A stretch of DNA of 64,000 bases from Anoplopoma fimbria (taxonomy: Eukaryota; Chordata; Actinopteri; Perciformes; Anoplopomatidae): the NCBI RefSeq assembly GCF_027596085.1, contig NC_072450.1:5169236-5233235 (forward strand). Reading direction: 5' to 3'. Positions 12,294 through 64,000 of the stretch are shown here, piece by piece; positions within the stretch are counted from its first letter, which is position 1, and every line of letters begins with the position of its first letter. The translations under genes and the position numbers were made by a program. The notes under the pieces were generated by a model. It saw only the letters and a list, made by a program, of their open reading frames with translations. It was not told where the DNA came from and did no database searches.

Positions 12294-13696
12294 AAGTCTA
12301 TCAGTTTTGACATTTTGTATGTAGAGGAGAACTTGGTACAGCTTCCAAACATGCCAGAGACTCTCTCACAATGAGTGTCGCTTCCAACTTACTGCCAACT
12401 GACAGTTTAATGAGGGAAAGCGACTGTATGTCTGTATGTCATCTCAAACAATGGGAGGCCGTTCTGTACACTTCGGCACAAATGAACTCAGCAAATCAAC
12501 ACTTTTTCTTAAGAGATTTATCTCACTGTACAAAAATTAAAAGTTCAAACTTTCAAATGCATTAATTGAGGGATATGAGGGGGATATGTGTGTGTGCATG
12601 CATGTGCAAACCACACAGTTTACTGCACATTCTGAAGGCCTTGAATCCACCTTGAATGAATCTTTGGTTACTTTTTGACGTAATGGTTATTCACTCATTG
12701 TCTATATACATTGTTGTTTTCATATAACTTATTGTAATGTCCGTACACAAGTTATTCATCATATAGAAAAATCAATTCAATCATTTGGTCCACATGCATA
12801 TTAAAGCTGCTTACACACATTATTGTTTAGAAATTGACTTACAAATAAAAATAATTGATGTAACAGACACATTTTGTTGTTTTTTTATTGATATTAAAAG
12901 TCATGTTTATCAGTTTAGGAGCAGGTTCCAATCGTGTGCTTTGACGTTTGCTGCTGGGGTCATCCTTTTGTTTACATGTGGGTTAACCCTGTGCCTTTAG
13001 TGACTTTAAGTGTATGATTACCCAAGTGTGATGCAAGAACTTTTTTCTTTTTTTTTTACAGTATTGCAACATAGATCACAGGAAATGTGGATGTATATGA
13101 GAGCTTTGTTTGCTGCTCATTTGGTGTTGGTACATCTTAACATTCACTTCAACAGATGTGTGAGATTCAACATCCCTAAATATTTATCAATACATCCCTA
13201 AATATTTATGTAGTGAGACTCTCGTAAACTGTTTGCATTATTATAAAATATGTGTCTTGCATTTTGTGTGAAAAGTAATTATTGGGAGGGAAGACAGCTA
13301 ATGGTGTGGTGCATATCTCACACGGATACTGAGGATGGAGTTCATCAGCTGCAGATTGCTTCTGAGCAGTTTTGCAAAAACAATAAAATCTCTGAACAGC
13401 TGGCGACGCACAGCTCCCCAGGCTGATAAGTGCTCTGGAAGAGGTGGGGAGAGATTCATTCAGGGCTGAGGCTGGGCCATAACCTCAACAACCAAGAGAG
13501 CTGTAAAAGTTAAATGAAAGAAACACCGTCCTGGTGATCTAGAGCATTAATAATAACTCGGTTTATCTCACAGTGAGATCAGGCGCACGACAGAAGGTAA
13601 GCGCACATGGGAGAACATTTGAGTCAGTGAGTCAGTGAACACACAAGTGTGAAAAAAGTTAACCCAGCGCCAGAAGAAAGAAAACGGGAAGCTACA
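12294..13696. other. kcnq1 upstream region / probable 5' UTR and promoter
   Basis: No TATA box at a convincing position and no CpG-rich island. A good donor-like CAGAAG/GTAAGC occurs at about 13597, so a non-coding first exon splicing elsewhere is possible but unsupported. The transcription start cannot be placed. Confidence 0.35.
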
Positions 13697-61949
<48,253 letters not shown>

Positions 61950-62297
61950 AACCTGGGAAAAAAACAGCCTCAAAGTTTTTCCTCTTTTTAGTGTAATTTA
62001 TGAAATGCAATAAGATCAAATGCAGTTTTTTACTCCATCTATGTGTCTATCTGGCTGATCAAAACTGAGTTATATATCAAATTCTGACTTTTTGACCTAT
62101 ATTTTACTAAATATTTTACTCTTTAACCAAAGAATGATGTTATGCCATCACAAATGCAAAGTATCATTTCTGCAAAACTAGCTTTTAACATTTGCAGTTA
62201 CTATAAATTATAACAAAAAACTAAGCTTAACTGCAGTATCTAAACTATTTTCCTAATCACTGAGCTCTTACTGCACTTATTGCACTCTCTGCCACAG

Positions 62298-62988
62298 AGA
62301 CATACACAACTATAAAGCTAAGGCTACAGAGGCATAACAAGTAAAAGATAACTAGCTGGTTAGATGAACACAGCTAGTCAACTTAATTAGATTTTCCCTT
62401 GGTGTTTTCTGTAAATTGAAAATACTCATTTTAACCGACATATCAGTTTGTTGTACTACATAAGTAAAGCTAAAGCTAAATCCATTCATGATGAAGAAAA
62501 ACTCTCCAGCTAGCTATACTCCTGCTAAAGCTAATGTGACTAGTTTAGTGGCCTTTATTTCCATCATCTCAGCTATTGACTCAAGTAAATTTCATGTGCT
62601 GCTGCTAGATACTGGGTTATTCTCTTGCAATAGGTCAAAAATATCCAAAGGCCGATAATTATTATTACCCTAGTCATTATTATTATTGTAGGGAGATACA
62701 GACAACAATAAAGCTTACGCAACAGACGCAAAACAAGTGCAAGGTTGCTAGCCAGAGAGAAGGACACAGCTAGTCAATTTTACTTTATTTGATTTGTCCC
62801 AAGGCTTTTTCTGTTAATTAAAACATATATCAAATTTGAACAGTTTGTTGTACCTCATAACGAAATGAGGCTAAGCTAAACCCATCCATGACGAGGCAAA
62901 CTCCCCAGCTAGCGGAAATCCTGCTAACGCTAAACGCTTTGTCGCCTATATTTCTGTCATCTCCGTTTTTGACTCTAGTGGAGTTCAT
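62298..62988 (+). repeat. old tandem duplication in the 3' UTR, period ~395 bp
   Basis: 62298-62592 and 62693-62988 align in order: ATAAAGCT, ACACAGCTAGTCAA, CAGTTTGTTGTAC, AAAGCTAA/GAGGCTAAGCTAA, then the shared CCAGCTAGC and ATTTC-TCATCTC blocks ending in GACTC. Offsets are 393-398 bp. Identity is moderate, so the duplication is not recent. Confidence 0.7.
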
Positions 62989-63063
62989 GCGTTTTGAGTT
63001 TGATAAAGAGAGACACCCAGCAAAATAGATACACTCAATTTCTAAAAGCTATGGACTGTACAC

Positions 63064-63185
63064 ATTTTAAAGGAACACTTTGTAGCATTTAGGGGGCTTT
63101 ATTGGTAGGGATGGAATATAATGTTAATACGTTGGTTTTCTGTGGTCTATGATTGCCCGAAATACAGAATCTTAGTGTCTTGATA
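63064..63185. repeat. truncated MITE-like fragment in the 3' UTR
   Basis: AAAGGAACACTTTGTAGCAT-TTAGGGGGCT and ATGGAATATAATGTTAATAC match the left part of a common teleost non-autonomous element. No matching right end is found. Confidence 0.5.
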
Positions 63186-63192
63186 TGTGCAA

Positions 63193-63255
63193 ACATTACA
63201 TTACATTACATTATAGTCATTTAGCAGACGCTTTTATCCAAAGCGACTTACAATC
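63193..63255 (-). repeat. LINE/SINE 3' tail, minus orientation
   Basis: (ATTAC)n then GTCATTTAGCAGACGCTTTT and ATCCAAAGCGACTTACA: reverse complement of the tail at 45889-45941. Confidence 0.8.
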
Positions 63256-63930
63256 AGAGCAGACCTGCATGTTTCTGCAGTGGCCCAGAACTGAAAAAAA
63301 CAACCTTCAGCTTACACTAAATTAACTCTCTTATGCCCTGCTGCAAACTCATTCACTCATGAAAATGCGCCACCACTCTCTCACTCTCACTACTCACTTT
63401 TCAGTACACACACACACACTGCTATTCTCCAAATGACCAGCTTTAAAATGCATAAAATGAAGGCATTATTACATTTTTTTATCTGTTACACAGCATGCCA
63501 AATAATATGTGAAACATTTTTCAACCTCATTGCGTTTTATTACTATTGCCTTTTTGCTGAATGTTGTCCTATTTAAAAGAAACATCTCCTCAGATCCATT
63601 TGTGAAAGAGAGTTATGATTGAACTCACAACATTGGTTTTTCAGTATATTTTATTGGCATTAGTTTCATAACCTTGACGCTTAGAGTCTTTTAGAAATTA
63701 TTTCCTGTAGGGTTCTTGTTGCCTTTTTTAAAAATATTACTTGAATGTTGTCAGGTTAATGCCAAAGAAGTTGCCACTGCCACGGCATAATAAACTGTGA
63801 TTCAATATGCTGTATTCTCTTGAAAGTAACACATTTAAGAAAATCATATTTCAATACTTCACTTGAAAGATTTCAGTTAAATCAAATGGTGTTTTCACTT
63901 TGGTAATATTTAGAAATATTCTTCTGTTGC

Positions 63931-63936
63931 AATAAA
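63931..63936 (+). terminator. candidate polyadenylation signal AATAAA
   Basis: AATAAA followed within 25-45 nt by a GT-rich element, the usual signal plus downstream element arrangement. A second AATAAA lies at 63789-63794. Which one is used cannot be told from sequence alone. Confidence 0.45.
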
Positions 63937-64000
63937 AGATTGTGGTAATTATTACCAAGTGTCTAATGTCTTGTGTCTGGTGCCTTGAGGAGAATATCTG

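Larger units (their letters stand above)
61950..64000 (+). other. kcnq1: kcnq1 3' UTR and flank
   Basis: No further coding exon. Holds a ~395-bp tandem duplication (62298-62988), a truncated MITE-like fragment (63064-63185) and a minus-strand LINE/SINE tail (63193-63255). AATAAA at 63789 and at 63931 are the best polyadenylation candidates; the second is followed by a GT-rich stretch (TGTCTTGTGTCTGG). The end of the transcript is not shown directly. Confidence 0.55.

Noticed and set aside
12080..12310. 76-codon frame over the minisatellite
   Set aside because: A 42-bp period is divisible by three, so the open frame is expected by chance; no product recognised.
13597..13602. Strong donor-like GTAAGC upstream of exon 1
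   Set aside because: No partner acceptor before the ATG exon could be justified; at most a hint of alternative 5' UTR splicing.

Overview
The window is vertebrate nuclear DNA, almost certainly from a ray-finned (percomorph-type teleost) fish. The evidence is one large intron-rich gene with GT-AG introns, long (GT)n and (TA)n microsatellites, and fish-typical repeats: tRNA-derived SINEs, Tc1 elements, a Ty3/gypsy element, LINE 3' ends and TIR-bearing MITEs. There are no operons, prokaryotic genes, CRISPR arrays or rRNA/tRNA genes.

Only one host gene is present: kcnq1 (Kv7.1 voltage-gated potassium channel) on the + strand. Sixteen coding exons run from the ATG at 13697 to the TGA at 61949. 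Every exon ends at canonical GT/AG sites. Exons 2-8 and 12-15 have lengths and phases identical to those I know for human KCNQ1. The expected protein is about 668 aa: a short N-terminus, S1-S4 voltage sensor, S5-P-S6 pore with TTIGYGD, calmodulin-binding helices A and B, and the C-terminal assembly helices. Exon 11 carries a one-base deletion (near 56876-56878). It shifts the frame and produces a TGA at the very start of exon 12. This is either an assembly error or a real lesion.

Layout: 1-13.6 kb is 5' flank with scattered repeats (MITE 1087-1498, SINEs near 4.3 and 6.4 kb, degenerate Tc1 near 7.5 kb, LINE 3' end near 10.7 kb, 42-bp minisatellite near 12 kb). Exon 1 lies at 13.7-14.0 kb. Intron 1 (6.8 kb) has microsatellites and a paired repeat family reaching to 34 bp from exon 2. 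Intron 2 (12.3 kb) holds an antisense, damaged Ty3/gypsy element (27.3-32.4 kb). Intron 4 is mostly a Tc1-like remnant with a nested PIF/Harbinger-like Myb fragment. Intron 5 has a 0.78-kb TIR element, a 144-bp stray copy of the gypsy gag/leader, and a (TG)n tract forming the exon 6 acceptor. Intron 6 has a SINE with an 11-bp target-site duplication. Intron 10 (9.7 kb) has a LINE 3' end nested in an older repeat, a nearly intact Tc1 transposon (54193-55810) and two possible frame-neutral cassette exons. The 3' UTR (61.95 kb onward) contains an old ~395-bp tandem duplication and probable polyadenylation signals near 63.79 and 63.93 kb.

I found no previously undescribed molecular system. The strongest leads concern kcnq1 itself: the exon 11 frameshift, the UG-repeat splice acceptor and the candidate linker exons. 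The nested transposon history is the next most interesting layer.
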